Source of the DNA: Phenylobacterium sp.
Lineage (GTDB): Bacteria > Pseudomonadota > Alphaproteobacteria > Caulobacterales > Caulobacteraceae
Direction of reading: 5' to 3'
Length of the DNA stretch: 64,000 bases
Assembly (NCBI RefSeq): GCF_030651185.1
Contig: NZ_JAUSCJ010000032.1
Coordinates: 102,479-166,478 of the forward strand
Shown: one piece after another, positions 10,825-19,399 of the stretch
Layout of the letters: each line of letters opens with the position of its first letter
How positions within the stretch are numbered: the stretch's first letter is position 1
Translations under genes and position numbers: made by a program
Notes under the pieces: model-generated
The model's database searches: none
Told to the model about the DNA's origin: nothing
The model's input: only the letters and a program-made list of their open reading frames with translations

Positions 10825-11362
10825 TCCGGGTGCTCTTCTCACGCGCGATGATCACCGGCTTGTCGCCCGTGACTTCGCGGATCTTGGCGGCTTCGGAGGC
10901 GGGATCGATCGGCGCGGCGACATTGTCGCCCGCCGCCGCGGTCGCCGCGGCGTTGGCCTTGCCGTCCTTCCAGAACATCACCTTGTCGGCGAAGCTCTTT
11001 TCCTTGTGGGACAGGTCGCCGCCCTCGTCGTCCACGACGTAGCGGATCAGCGGGTCGGCCTTGTCGGCGCCGGCCTTGGTCACCAGCAGCTTTTCGCCGT
11101 CGGTGCGGGCTTCGGCGTCGCGGCGGCCCAGCAGGGCGTTGCGCGCGGCGCTCTCGGGCTGCAGTTCCTGCGGACGGGGCTCACCCGGGGCCGGCGGACG
11201 CAGCGAGTAGTCGGGCGGCACCACCAGGGGCGCCTTGGACACCACGCGGAACTCGTCGGGGGTCACCTTGGTCATGCCCAGCGCCTTGCGGGACGAGGCG
11301 CAGCCGGTGAGACCCACCATCCCGATCAGGGCGGTCGCGACGATCACTCGGTTCAAGCTCAT
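10805..11362 (-). CDS. bamF: DUF3035 lipoprotein, BamF-like outer-membrane assembly subunit
   Basis: 185-residue lipoprotein whose signal peptide ends with LTGCASS; the lipidated Cys is about residue 21. The mature part starts with TPDEFRVVSKAPLVVPPDY, the conserved core of DUF3035, which in Caulobacter is BamF, an alphaproteobacterial lipoprotein of the beta-barrel assembly machine. The remainder is polar and probably extended. It lies 81 nt behind lspA, the enzyme that processes such lipoprotein precursors. Alternative: a generic DUF3035 lipoprotein not in the Bam complex. Confidence 0.8.
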   Translation of the reverse strand: MSLNRVIVATALIGMVGLTGCASSRKALGMTKVTPDEFRVVSKAPLVVPPDYSLRPPAPGEPRPQELQPESAARNALLGRRDAEARTDGEKLLVTKAGADKADPLIRYVVDDEGGDLSHKEKSFADKVMFWKDGKANAAATAAAGDNVAAPIDPASEAAKIREVTGDKPVIIAREKSTRIKLPGL

Positions 11363-11443
11363 GAACTATAGGCTCCGATTGGCCGCCCCCGGCCGGAATG
11401 GAAGAGTCAGATACCGTAAACGGCGATCAGCGCCAACGCGCTT

Positions 11444-11929
11444 TCAGGCCGCAGCTTCCTTGCGCGTGGAATCGAGCAAAAGGAAGACCACGCCGACGGT
11501 GATGGCCGCATCGGCCACGTTGAACACCCAGGGGAAGAAGCCCAGGCGCTGGAAGTCGAGGAAATCCACCACCGCGCCGAAGCGCACACGGTCGATGGCG
11601 TTGCCGATCGCCCCGCCCATGACCAGGCTGAGGCCGAGGGCCATGGGCCAGCGCAGGGCTGTCCGCGCCCAGTTGGCCAGGAAGATCGCCACGATCAGGG
11701 AGAAGGCGGTCAGCGCCCAGCGCACGAGGTCGTGCTCGGCGCTGAACAGGCCAAAGCTCACCCCCTGGTTCCAGACCAGGGTCAGGCTGAAGGGCCCGGC
11801 CACCGGAACGCTGGACCCGGCCTCAGTGCCCAGCAGGCCCAGGATGAGATGCTTGGAGATCTGGTCGAGGACGATCACCGAGACGGCGAGCAGGTAGGCC
11901 GACCAGCCGTGCTTTGAGATGGCTTTCAC
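11444..11929 (-). CDS. lspA: Lipoprotein signal peptidase (signal peptidase II)
   Basis: Inner-membrane aspartic peptidase that removes signal peptides from prolipoproteins. The 161 residues form four transmembrane helices and contain the family motifs NQGVSFGL and GNAIDRVRFGAVVDFLDF with the two catalytic aspartates. GTG start at 11929, 5 nt after the ileS stop, so ileS-lspA is an operon, as in many bacteria. Confidence 0.96.
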   Translation of the reverse strand: MKAISKHGWSAYLLAVSVIVLDQISKHLILGLLGTEAGSSVPVAGPFSLTLVWNQGVSFGLFSAEHDLVRWALTAFSLIVAIFLANWARTALRWPMALGLSLVMGGAIGNAIDRVRFGAVVDFLDFQRLGFFPWVFNVADAAITVGVVFLLLDSTRKEAAA

Positions 11930-11934
11930 GTGCG

Positions 11935-14847
11935 TCAGGCCCTTTCAGCGTCCCAGGCGGCGACCGCCTCGGCGTCGCGCAGCGAGAGTTCCGGATAGCG
12001 CGCGTCGCTCCCCACCTCGGGAAGGATGCGCCAGGAACGCGCGCATTTCTTGCCCTCAGCCTTGACCGGGTCAACGGCGACGCCGGGCGTCTCGGCCAGA
12101 CGGAAGGCGCCGGCCGGGCCGTCACCGGCTGTCAGGGTCGCCTGGCTGGTGCGGAACAGCTCGGCGGCGTCCAGACCGTCGAAGGCGGCCAGCAGGCTGG
12201 CGTCGGAGATGTGCACCGCCGGGGCGGCTTCCAGCGCCGCGCCCATCCGCTTCTCGCGGCGTTCGACTTCCAGCGCCCCGGTGACCACGGAGGTCACAGC
12301 CTGAATCTTGGACCAGCGTTCCGCCTCGGCCCGATTGGCCCAGGCCGCCGGGGTCTCCGGGAACACCCGCTGGCAGTTGGAGGGCGCATCCGGGAACCGC
12401 GTCGTCCAGGCCTCTTCCATGGTGAAGGGAATGAGCGGCGCCAACCACGCGGTCAGGCGCTCGAACACCGCGTCCATCACCGTGCGCGCGGCCCGGCGGC
12501 GCAGGGAGCTGGGTTGGTCGCAGTAGAGGGCGTCGCGGCGGATATCGAAGAACAGCTGCGACAGTTCCACCTGGCAGAACTCGGTGATCGGCCGGCTGAC
12601 GTCCTGGAACAGATAGGCATCGTAGGCGCCGCGGACCTGGCCATCCAGCTCGTGCAGCCGGTGCAGGATGAACCGCTCCAGCGGCGGCATGTCCTCCAGG
12701 GCCACCCGCTCGCTCTCCTCGAAACCGGCCAGCGCGCCCAGCAGGTAGCGGACGGTGTTGCGCAGCTTGCGATAGGCGTCGGTGGTGGTGGCCAGGATGG
12801 TCTTGCCGATCCGGCTGTCGTCGGAATAGTCGATCATCGAGGCCCACAGCCGGATGATCTCGGCGCCGGACTCGCGGATCACCACCTCGGGATCGACGGT
12901 GTTGCCCTTGGACTTGCTCATCTTTTCGCCGTTCTCGTCCATGGTGAACCCATGGGTGAGGATGGCGTCGTAGGGCGCGCGGCCCCGCGTGCCCGAGCTC
13001 TCCAGCAGCGAGGACTGGAACCAGCCGCGGTGCTGATCTGACCCCTCCAGATAGAGATCGGCGGGCCAGCGGGTGTGCTCGCGGTTCTCAAGCGTGAAGG
13101 CGTGGGTCGATCCGCTGTCGAACCAGACGTCGAGGATGTCCTCGACCTTCTCGTAGCGCTCGGGATCGTGGTTCCCCAGGAAGTCGGTCACCGGCCGGGT
13201 GAACCAGGCGTCGGCGCCCTCGGCCTTGATCAGGTCGACGATCCGCCGGTTCATCTCGGGGTCCACCAGCGGCTGGTTCGTCTCCTTGTCGACGAACATG
13301 GCCAGGGGCGCGCCCCAGGCGCGTTGCCGGCTGATCAGCCAGTCGGGACGGCTCTCCACCATCGCGCGGATGCGGTTCTTGCCGCCGGCCGGATAGAAGG
13401 TGGTGGCCTCGATGGCGTTCAGCGCCGTCTCGCGCAGGGTCTTGCCGTCGTGGACTGCATCCTCAATGGCCTCGTCCATGCGGATGAACCACTGCGGGGT
13501 GTTGCGGTAGATCACCGGCGCCTTGGAGCGCCAGGAGTGGGGGTAGGAATGCTCCACCCGGCCGCGCGCCAGCAGGCGTCCGGCCTCGATCAGCTTTTCC
13601 TGCACAGCGCCGTTGGCCGGGCCGAACTTGCCGACCTTCTTGCCCTCGGTCTCCAGCACCTTGAGGCCGGCGAACAGGGCGACGTGGTCGTAGTAGGCGC
13701 CGTCCGGATCAACGGTCTCGGGGATCTCGCGATGCCCGTGCGCCAGCCAGACCAGGTAGTCGTCGGCGCCATGGCCCGGCGCGGTGTGGACGAAGCCGGT
13801 GCCGGCGTCGTCGGTCACGTGGTCGCCGTCCAGCAGCGGCACGGCGAACTGGTAGTAGCTGTCCAGCCCGGCCAGAGGATGCTCGGCGGTGACGCCCTGC
13901 GGGTCGAAGGTCTCGATCCGGCGGGTCTTGGTGATCTTGGCGGTCTTGAAGACGTCCTGCGCCAGCTTGTCGGCCACGATCAGCTTGTCGCCGGCCTTGG
14001 CCCAGGGCTCGAACTCCAGGCCCTCTTCCATGGCTTCGACGAGATAGACGCCATAGGCGATGTCGTTGTTGTAGCTGATCGCCCGGTTGGCCGGGATCGT
14101 CCAGGGTGTGGTGGTCCAGATGACGATGCTGGCGCCGCGGGCTGCGTCGCTGCCCTCGATCACCGGGAACTTCACCCAGATGGTCGGCGAGTTGACGTCG
14201 GCGTATTCCACCTCGGCGTCGGCCAGCGCCGTGCGCTCGACGGGGCTCCACATCACCGGCTTGGAGCCGCGATAGAGCTGGCCGGAGGTCACGAACTTGT
14301 GGAACTCAGCCACGATGGCCGCCTCGGACGAATAGTCCATGGTGGCGTAGCGGTTGTCCCAGTCGCCCACGACGCCCAGGCGCTTGAAACCGTCGCGCTG
14401 CACGTCGATCCACTTGGCAGCGTATTCGCGGCACCGCTCGCGGAACTCGGCCTTGGAGACCTCGTCCTTGCGGCGGCCCTGGCCGCGCAGTTCTTCCTCG
14501 ATCTTCCACTCGATCGGCAGACCGTGGCAGTCCCAGCCGGGCACGTAGTCGACGTCGAAGCCCATCGCGAACCGTGAGCGGACCACGAAGTCCTTCAGGG
14601 TCTTCTGCAGGGCGTGGCCGATGTGGATGGCCCCGTTGGCGTAGGGCGGGCCGTCATGCAGCACGAACAGCGGGGCGTTCGCCGCCTGCCGTTCCGCACG
14701 GATGGTCTTGTAAAGATCGATCTTCGCCCAGCGGGCCAGGATCTCGGGCTCCTTGACCGGCAGGCCCGCCCGCATCGGGAACGGGGTGTCGGGAAGGAAG
14801 ACGGTTTCGCGATAGTCGCGCGCGGGCTTGTCAGCGTCGTCGGCCAT
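11935..14847 (-). CDS. ileS: Isoleucyl-tRNA synthetase
   Basis: Class I synthetase that charges tRNA-Ile and edits valine. The 970-residue length is normal for the long bacterial form. HIGH is at residues 75-78 (GAIHIGHAL) and KMSKSKGN at about residue 640. The editing domain shows WTTTPWTIPANRAI and DDAGTGFVHTAPGHGADDY, and the C-terminal anticodon domain ends the protein. It begins the ileS-lspA-bamF group. The 166-nt gap to ribF contains no gene I can see. Confidence 0.98.
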   Translation of the reverse strand: MADDADKPARDYRETVFLPDTPFPMRAGLPVKEPEILARWAKIDLYKTIRAERQAANAPLFVLHDGPPYANGAIHIGHALQKTLKDFVVRSRFAMGFDVDYVPGWDCHGLPIEWKIEEELRGQGRRKDEVSKAEFRERCREYAAKWIDVQRDGFKRLGVVGDWDNRYATMDYSSEAAIVAEFHKFVTSGQLYRGSKPVMWSPVERTALADAEVEYADVNSPTIWVKFPVIEGSDAARGASIVIWTTTPWTIPANRAISYNNDIAYGVYLVEAMEEGLEFEPWAKAGDKLIVADKLAQDVFKTAKITKTRRIETFDPQGVTAEHPLAGLDSYYQFAVPLLDGDHVTDDAGTGFVHTAPGHGADDYLVWLAHGHREIPETVDPDGAYYDHVALFAGLKVLETEGKKVGKFGPANGAVQEKLIEAGRLLARGRVEHSYPHSWRSKAPVIYRNTPQWFIRMDEAIEDAVHDGKTLRETALNAIEATTFYPAGGKNRIRAMVESRPDWLISRQRAWGAPLAMFVDKETNQPLVDPEMNRRIVDLIKAEGADAWFTRPVTDFLGNHDPERYEKVEDILDVWFDSGSTHAFTLENREHTRWPADLYLEGSDQHRGWFQSSLLESSGTRGRAPYDAILTHGFTMDENGEKMSKSKGNTVDPEVVIRESGAEIIRLWASMIDYSDDSRIGKTILATTTDAYRKLRNTVRYLLGALAGFEESERVALEDMPPLERFILHRLHELDGQVRGAYDAYLFQDVSRPITEFCQVELSQLFFDIRRDALYCDQPSSLRRRAARTVMDAVFERLTAWLAPLIPFTMEEAWTTRFPDAPSNCQRVFPETPAAWANRAEAERWSKIQAVTSVVTGALEVERREKRMGAALEAAPAVHISDASLLAAFDGLDAAELFRTSQATLTAGDGPAGAFRLAETPGVAVDPVKAEGKKCARSWRILPEVGSDARYPELSLRDAEAVAAWDAERA

Positions 14848-15013
14848 GGGGCTTTCCAGCGGAGTTCAGAACGAGAGTGCGGGGGATCCCGGCGCGCGCT
14901 GGAGCTTCGTCCGGCGGCGTCACGCCGGGCGGGTAATTCGCGACAATGTCCGAACCAAGGTCATAGCGGGCCGAGATAGCAGAGGGGCGCGCGTCCGGCG
15001 AGCCCTTTGCGCG

Positions 15014-15949
15014 CTACATCTCCGGCAGCAGCAGCGCGCGGGCCTGGGCGGCGTCAGCGTGGATCTGGGCCACCATGGGGTCGAGGCCATTGAATTTGGC
15101 CTCGTCGCGCAGGAAGGCCACAAGGTCGGTCTCGATCACCTGATCGTAGATGTCCTCGTCGAAGTCGAACAGCCAGACCTCCAGGCGCGGCGCGATCTCG
15201 CCATCGATGGTGGGGTTCACGCCGATATTGGCGACCCCGGCGATCTCGCGGCCATCGGGCAGGCGTGTGCGGGTGGCATAAACCCCGAACCGCGGCAGGA
15301 CATAGTCCTTCAGGGCCACATTGGCGGTGGGGAAGCCCAGGGTGCGGCCAAGCTGGCGGCCGTGCTCCACCATGCCCTCGATGGCGAAGGGCCGCCCCAG
15401 GATCGATGCGGCGATCTCCGGATGGCCGTCCCGCAGGACTTCGCGCACAGCGGTGGAGGAGAACTTGGCGTTACCTTCGCCCACCGCCTGGGCCACCGAG
15501 ACCCCGAAGCCCAGATCCAGACCGTAACGGGCCATGGTCTCGGGACTGCCGGTGCGGCCCTTGCCGAAGGAAATGTCGAAGCCGACGGCGACGTTGCGGA
15601 CACCCAGGCCCTTGTGCAGCACCTCGACCACGAACTCCCGGTCGCTCATCTCGGCGAATTCCTGGGTGAAGGGCAGGACGTAGGAGATGTCGACCCCCAG
15701 GCCGGCCAGGGCGCGGGCCTGCTGGTCGGGCTGCATCAGCCGGAAGGAGGGCGAATTCGGCTGGAAGATGCGGCGCGGATGCGGGTCGAAGCTGACCACT
15801 CCCAACGGCGCCTTCAGTTGGCCAGCGGCCTTGGCGGCCAGCGCGATCACCTGCTGGTGGCCGCGGTGCACGCCGTCGAAATTTCCCAGGGCTACCGCCG
15901 CGCCGCGATCGCGCTCGGCCAGGTCCTGCCAGTCGTGAACGATACGCAT
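15014..15949 (-). CDS. ribF: Bifunctional riboflavin kinase / FAD synthetase
   Basis: Makes FMN and then FAD from riboflavin. The N-terminal nucleotidyltransferase domain has LGNFDGVHRGHQQV (residues 21-34) and SFDPHPRRIFQP. The C-terminal kinase domain has GRTLGFPTANV and GVANIGVNPT. The 311 residues are the usual length. It follows the MaoC-like gene by 5 nt and precedes ileS in transcription direction. A ribF-ileS-lspA order is common in proteobacteria. Confidence 0.96.
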   Translation of the reverse strand: MRIVHDWQDLAERDRGAAVALGNFDGVHRGHQQVIALAAKAAGQLKAPLGVVSFDPHPRRIFQPNSPSFRLMQPDQQARALAGLGVDISYVLPFTQEFAEMSDREFVVEVLHKGLGVRNVAVGFDISFGKGRTGSPETMARYGLDLGFGVSVAQAVGEGNAKFSSTAVREVLRDGHPEIAASILGRPFAIEGMVEHGRQLGRTLGFPTANVALKDYVLPRFGVYATRTRLPDGREIAGVANIGVNPTIDGEIAPRLEVWLFDFDEDIYDQVIETDLVAFLRDEAKFNGLDPMVAQIHADAAQARALLLPEM

Positions 15950-15954
15950 GGAGA

Positions 15955-16377
15955 TCAGGCGCCCTTCCGCGGGACCATGATCACCGCCTCGCCGTCCACC
16001 ACGGTCTTGCCGTCCACCTGGCAGACGGTGGCCAGCGTCGCGTGGCCGCGGCGCGCGTCGAGTTCCTGCACCGTCACCCGCGACACCACGGCGTCCCCCA
16101 GCTTCACCGGCCGGCGGAACCGCATGGACTGGGAAAGATAGATGGCGCCCGGCCCCGGCAGCTTCGTGCCGATCACCGCTGAGATATAGGCCCCTGACAG
16201 CATGCCGTGGGCGATGCGGGTCTGAAAGGTGGTGGTCTGGGCATAGGCCTCGTCCAGGTGGACGGGGTTGGTGTCGCCGGAGACGGCGGCGAAGGCCTCG
16301 ACGTCATTGGCGGTGACGACCTTGGTGGTCTCGGCGCTCTGGCCGACACTCAGATCTTCGAAGAACAGTCCCTGCAC
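15955..16377 (-). CDS. MaoC-like (R)-enoyl-CoA hydratase
   Basis: 140-residue single hot-dog domain protein. The hydratase motif appears as SGDTNPVHLDEAYA, followed by RIAHGMLSGAYIS, so the catalytic Asp and His are retained. Such proteins hydrate enoyl-CoA to (R)-3-hydroxyacyl-CoA, in fatty-acid or polyhydroxyalkanoate metabolism. GTG start with AGGGGA upstream. Only 5 nt separate its stop from the ribF start, so both may be co-expressed, though their functions are not obviously linked. Confidence 0.88.
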   Translation of the reverse strand: MQGLFFEDLSVGQSAETTKVVTANDVEAFAAVSGDTNPVHLDEAYAQTTTFQTRIAHGMLSGAYISAVIGTKLPGPGAIYLSQSMRFRRPVKLGDAVVSRVTVQELDARRGHATLATVCQVDGKTVVDGEAVIMVPRKGA

Positions 16378-16488
16378 GCGCGCGTCCCCTGGCCGTTGGG
16401 CTTCTTAGCGGCCTTGCGTCCACAAGCGAAGCCCTGGACGAGATCGGACCTGACGGCCAAGCTGGCAAGAGCGATCGGGAGACCCGCG

Positions 16489-16947
16489 ATGAAATACCTG
16501 GCCCTCGCCCTGGCGTTGTTGATGACCGCCTGTTCCCCGCAAGCGGCCAAGGCCCCTGAGCCGCCCCCGGCGCCGGTCGCCGCCGCTATCCCATCGCCCG
16601 ACGCGATGACCATGGTGTTCGCCGGCGACCTGCCGTGCGCCGACTGCCCCGGCCTCCGCACCGAGCTGACCCTGACCCGCGACGCCCCCTATTCCGGCGA
16701 CGGGACCTACAGGTTGGTGGAGACCTATCTGGAGCGCGGCGCGCCGTTCACCAGCACCGGCAAGTGGGGGACCTTGCGCGGCGACGCTGTCGACCCCGAC
16801 GCCACGGTCTACCTGCTCGATCCCGACAAGCCCGACAGTGGCCGGCCCTTCCTTCGCGTGGGTCAGGATGAGGCCCTGAAGGTGCTCGACAAGGAACTCA
16901 AGGCTTGGCCATCGGGCCTGCCCGACACGCTGAAGCGGGTGAAGTAG
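16489..16947 (+). CDS. NlpE-like lipoprotein
   Basis: 152-residue lipoprotein. The start at 16489 gives a short signal peptide MKYLALALALLMTAC with the lipobox Cys at residue 15. The mature domain contains FAGDLPCADCPGLRTELTL, the CxxC segment typical of the NlpE N-terminal domain, then a beta-rich region ending TLKRVK. In E. coli NlpE senses envelope and surface stress; this shorter version has only the N-terminal domain and its role is unknown. Divergent from the MaoC gene. Confidence 0.8.
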   Translation: MKYLALALALLMTACSPQAAKAPEPPPAPVAAAIPSPDAMTMVFAGDLPCADCPGLRTELTLTRDAPYSGDGTYRLVETYLERGAPFTSTGKWGTLRGDAVDPDATVYLLDPDKPDSGRPFLRVGQDEALKVLDKELKAWPSGLPDTLKRVK

Positions 16948-16958
16948 CGACGCGCCTT

Positions 16959-17008
16959 CCCAATTCCTCGCCCAGCGCGAAGCGCCTTTCGGGGGAGGGG
17001 AGGAGCGG
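16959..17008. repeat. Short relic of a GC-rich repeat, family C
   Basis: AATTCCTCGCCCAGCGCGAA followed by CGGGGGAGGGG resembles the right end of the GC-rich family C repeat found whole at 55097-55242. It lies between the convergent ends of the NlpE-like and HAD genes. Confidence 0.45.
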
Positions 17009-17012
17009 GGAC

Positions 17013-17873
17013 CTACCAGACCAGGTCCGCAATCGCGTAGGTGGCCGTCAGGCCATCGGCGGCCAGCAGGTCTTCCACCGCCTGCGCATTCAAGCCCTCG
17101 GCTCCGATGGTCTCGGCCCCGTGGATGCCGCTGGCGACGAAGAGGACATCCAGGCCCTGGTCGTTGGCGCCCTTCACATCCGTGGGCAGGCCGTCGCCGA
17201 TGCAGAGCACGCGCGCGCGGTCCACAGGCCGCCCCAGCAGACGTTCGGCCTCCACCAGGCACAGGTCGTAGATCGGCGCGTAGGGCTTGCCGGCCATCAG
17301 CACCTTGCCGCCGAGCTGGGCGTAGAGCTGGGCGAGCGCCCCGCCGCAATAGATCAACCGGTCGCCCCGCTGCACGACGATGTCGGGATTGGCGCAGGTC
17401 ATCACCAGGCCGCGCTTGGCGCAGGCCTCGAAGCGTTCCTGATAGTCGCCAGGTCCCTCGACCTCGTCGTCATAGGGACCGGTCACCGAGATGAAGGCGG
17501 CCTTGTCGTAGTCGGCATAGTCGAGGCCCAGGCCCTCATAGAGCGGCGCGTCGCGGTCGGGACCGACCCGCCAGGCGGGGCCCGGGGCCAGCTCGCGCAG
17601 CAGCACGCGGGTCGCGTCGCCCGAGGTGACGAAGGCCTGCCAGACGGCGCGCTGCACCCCCAGCTCGTCCAGTTGCGGGATCACAGAGTGGGAGGGGCGC
17701 GGCGAGTTGGAGATCAGCACCACCGGCTTGGTCTCCCCCCACGTCGCCAAGGCTCCACAGGCGGCGGGGAAGCTTTCGCGGCCATTGTGGATCACCCCCC
17801 AGACGTCGGAGAGGATCACATCATAGCGGTCAGTGAGGTCGGAGAGTCCGGAGACGATCTTGGGCGCGGTCAT
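17013..17873 (-). CDS. HAD-superfamily class IIA hydrolase (TIGR01459-like)
   Basis: 286-residue cytosolic hydrolase. The first HAD motif is DVILSDVWGVIHNG with the nucleophilic Asp, motif II VLISNSPRPS, and the late motif RVLCIGDGLPTDVKGA. A C2-type cap between motifs II and III (class IIA) fits the length. Members dephosphorylate small sugar or nucleotide phosphates; the substrate cannot be told from sequence. It lies near ribF in this genome and in relatives, so a flavin-phosphate link is possible but unproven. Confidence 0.88.
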   Translation of the reverse strand: MTAPKIVSGLSDLTDRYDVILSDVWGVIHNGRESFPAACGALATWGETKPVVLISNSPRPSHSVIPQLDELGVQRAVWQAFVTSGDATRVLLRELAPGPAWRVGPDRDAPLYEGLGLDYADYDKAAFISVTGPYDDEVEGPGDYQERFEACAKRGLVMTCANPDIVVQRGDRLIYCGGALAQLYAQLGGKVLMAGKPYAPIYDLCLVEAERLLGRPVDRARVLCIGDGLPTDVKGANDQGLDVLFVASGIHGAETIGAEGLNAQAVEDLLAADGLTATYAIADLVW

Positions 17874-17923
17874 GGGGTCGGGCGGTAAAGGCCCCAGGTC
17901 AGTCGGTCAATGCCGCACCACCC

Positions 17924-18039
17924 TGTGTCATCCCGGAAAGCCCGCAGGGCTTGTCCGGGACCCATATGCGCGGGGCGTGCTGGAGGGATCGGTGCTTCTG
18001 GGTCCCGGTCTTCCGCTGACGCGGAAACCGGGATGACAC
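17924..18039. repeat. 116-nt palindromic repeat, family A, copy 2
   Basis: Same length and ends as the copy at 4628-4743, with about 10 substitutions clustered in the middle. It ends 11 nt before the stop of the tipF-like gene and may serve as its 3' hairpin. Confidence 0.85.
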
Positions 18040-18050
18040 CGGTGTTTATG

Positions 18051-19313
18051 CTAGTGCCGGCCGCCGGCGCGGCGGCGCATGTTGGTGCGCAGGAATTCGG
18101 CGGGGGGATCGGTCTCGGCCAGAACCGCGTCCTTGATCGGGCGCGGCTCGCCGAACAGGTGGCCTTGGCCATAGGCGATGTCGAGTTCGAGGATGTCGAC
18201 GATCTGCCGCTCTTCCTCGACCTTCTCGGCGATGATCTCCACGCCGTAACGGCGGGTCAGGGTCGAGAAGTCCTGGGCGGCCAGGTCTGGCATCGACTTC
18301 AGCACCAGGCCCTCGTCGGTCTCCATCAGCTGGCTCAGCAGGAACTGGGCGCCGATCTTCAGGAACTTCACGTCCGAGCGGGCCAGGTCCTGGAAGTCGA
18401 GATCCAGGTCCACGACCTTGTCCAGGCTGAAGCGGAAGCCGAGGTCGGCCAGCTTGCCCATGTTGCGGGCCTCCACCGCGCCGCGCGCGTCGAAGGCGGC
18501 CTGGCCCAGTTCGAAGATCAGGGCGCCGGCCAGGTCGCGGTTGGCGGCCAGCAGGTCGAGGAACTGCGGGAAGAAGCTCTCGTCGGCCAGGCTGGAGGTG
18601 GAGATGTTGCAGAAGATGCCGATCTTCTTGTCGGTCTTGGCCAGCCGCCGGACGATCTGCACGCAGCGGAACAGCAGCAGGTTGTCGATGGAGGTGACCA
18701 GGCCCTCGGGCTCGGCCACGGCCAGGTATTCGGCCGGCATCATCACCCGGCCGGTCTCGTCGCGCAGTCGCGAGAAGCTTTCGTAGAAGACCGTCCGGCG
18801 CTGCGGCAGGCCCACGACCGGCTGCAGGTAGAGGTCGACGCGGTTCTCGGCCAGAGCCTCGCGGATGGTTTCCAGCAGGGCGGCGGACTGGCGGTGCTGC
18901 GGGGCGTGGCGGGCGCTCAGCGGCGGCGCCTGGACCATCCGCTCCTCCAGCCGCTGGCCCATGCGCTGGACCAGGTCCTCCAGCATGTGAACCTCGCCGG
19001 TCAGCGCCTCGGACCGGCGGGCGGCGTCATCTGTGACGGTGTCGACCACCTCGACCACGCGCGCATCCATGCGCTCCATCTGGTCGATCAGGATGCGCTG
19101 GGCCTCGCGGATGTTCTCCAGCTCCCGGCGCAGGGCGGCGTTCTCCAGGCTGTGCATGATCAGGCCGTGGAAGGTGTAGCAAAGGGCGAATCCGGCCGCG
19201 AGCATGGCCAGGCCAGCCGCCCAGCCTCCCCCGTTACGCCACAGGAGGAGGGCGAAGATCAGAGCAACACAGAGATAGGCGCCCGAAAGCAGCGCCAATG
19301 TGAGCCGTCGCAT
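18051..19313 (-). CDS. tipF: TipF-like membrane EAL-domain protein
   Basis: 420 residues: two N-terminal transmembrane helices (about 5-25 and 30-50), a coiled-coil stretch (about 57-130), then an EAL domain. This architecture matches Caulobacter TipF, a c-di-GMP receptor needed for flagellar pole assembly. The EAL domain is degenerate: EAL is ESF, and the DDFG loop reads FSLDKVVDLDLDF, so the second catalytic Asp is missing. This suggests c-di-GMP binding without phosphodiesterase activity. ATG start at 19313. A different EAL protein with the same build cannot be excluded. Confidence 0.8.
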   Translation of the reverse strand: MRRLTLALLSGAYLCVALIFALLLWRNGGGWAAGLAMLAAGFALCYTFHGLIMHSLENAALRRELENIREAQRILIDQMERMDARVVEVVDTVTDDAARRSEALTGEVHMLEDLVQRMGQRLEERMVQAPPLSARHAPQHRQSAALLETIREALAENRVDLYLQPVVGLPQRRTVFYESFSRLRDETGRVMMPAEYLAVAEPEGLVTSIDNLLLFRCVQIVRRLAKTDKKIGIFCNISTSSLADESFFPQFLDLLAANRDLAGALIFELGQAAFDARGAVEARNMGKLADLGFRFSLDKVVDLDLDFQDLARSDVKFLKIGAQFLLSQLMETDEGLVLKSMPDLAAQDFSTLTRRYGVEIIAEKVEEERQIVDILELDIAYGQGHLFGEPRPIKDAVLAETDPPAEFLRTNMRRRAGGRH

Positions 19314-19399
19314 GGTTCCGCCTGCCCGAATCGCTCCTCAGTATCCGATGCGCCGCCGGTGCAAGTCGAACGGATTAACGATTAGCGGCCGGCCCAGCG

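Noticed and set aside
13075..14577. 500-codon plus-strand frame opposite ileS
   Set aside because: Antisense shadow of a fully conserved synthetase; no family resemblance.
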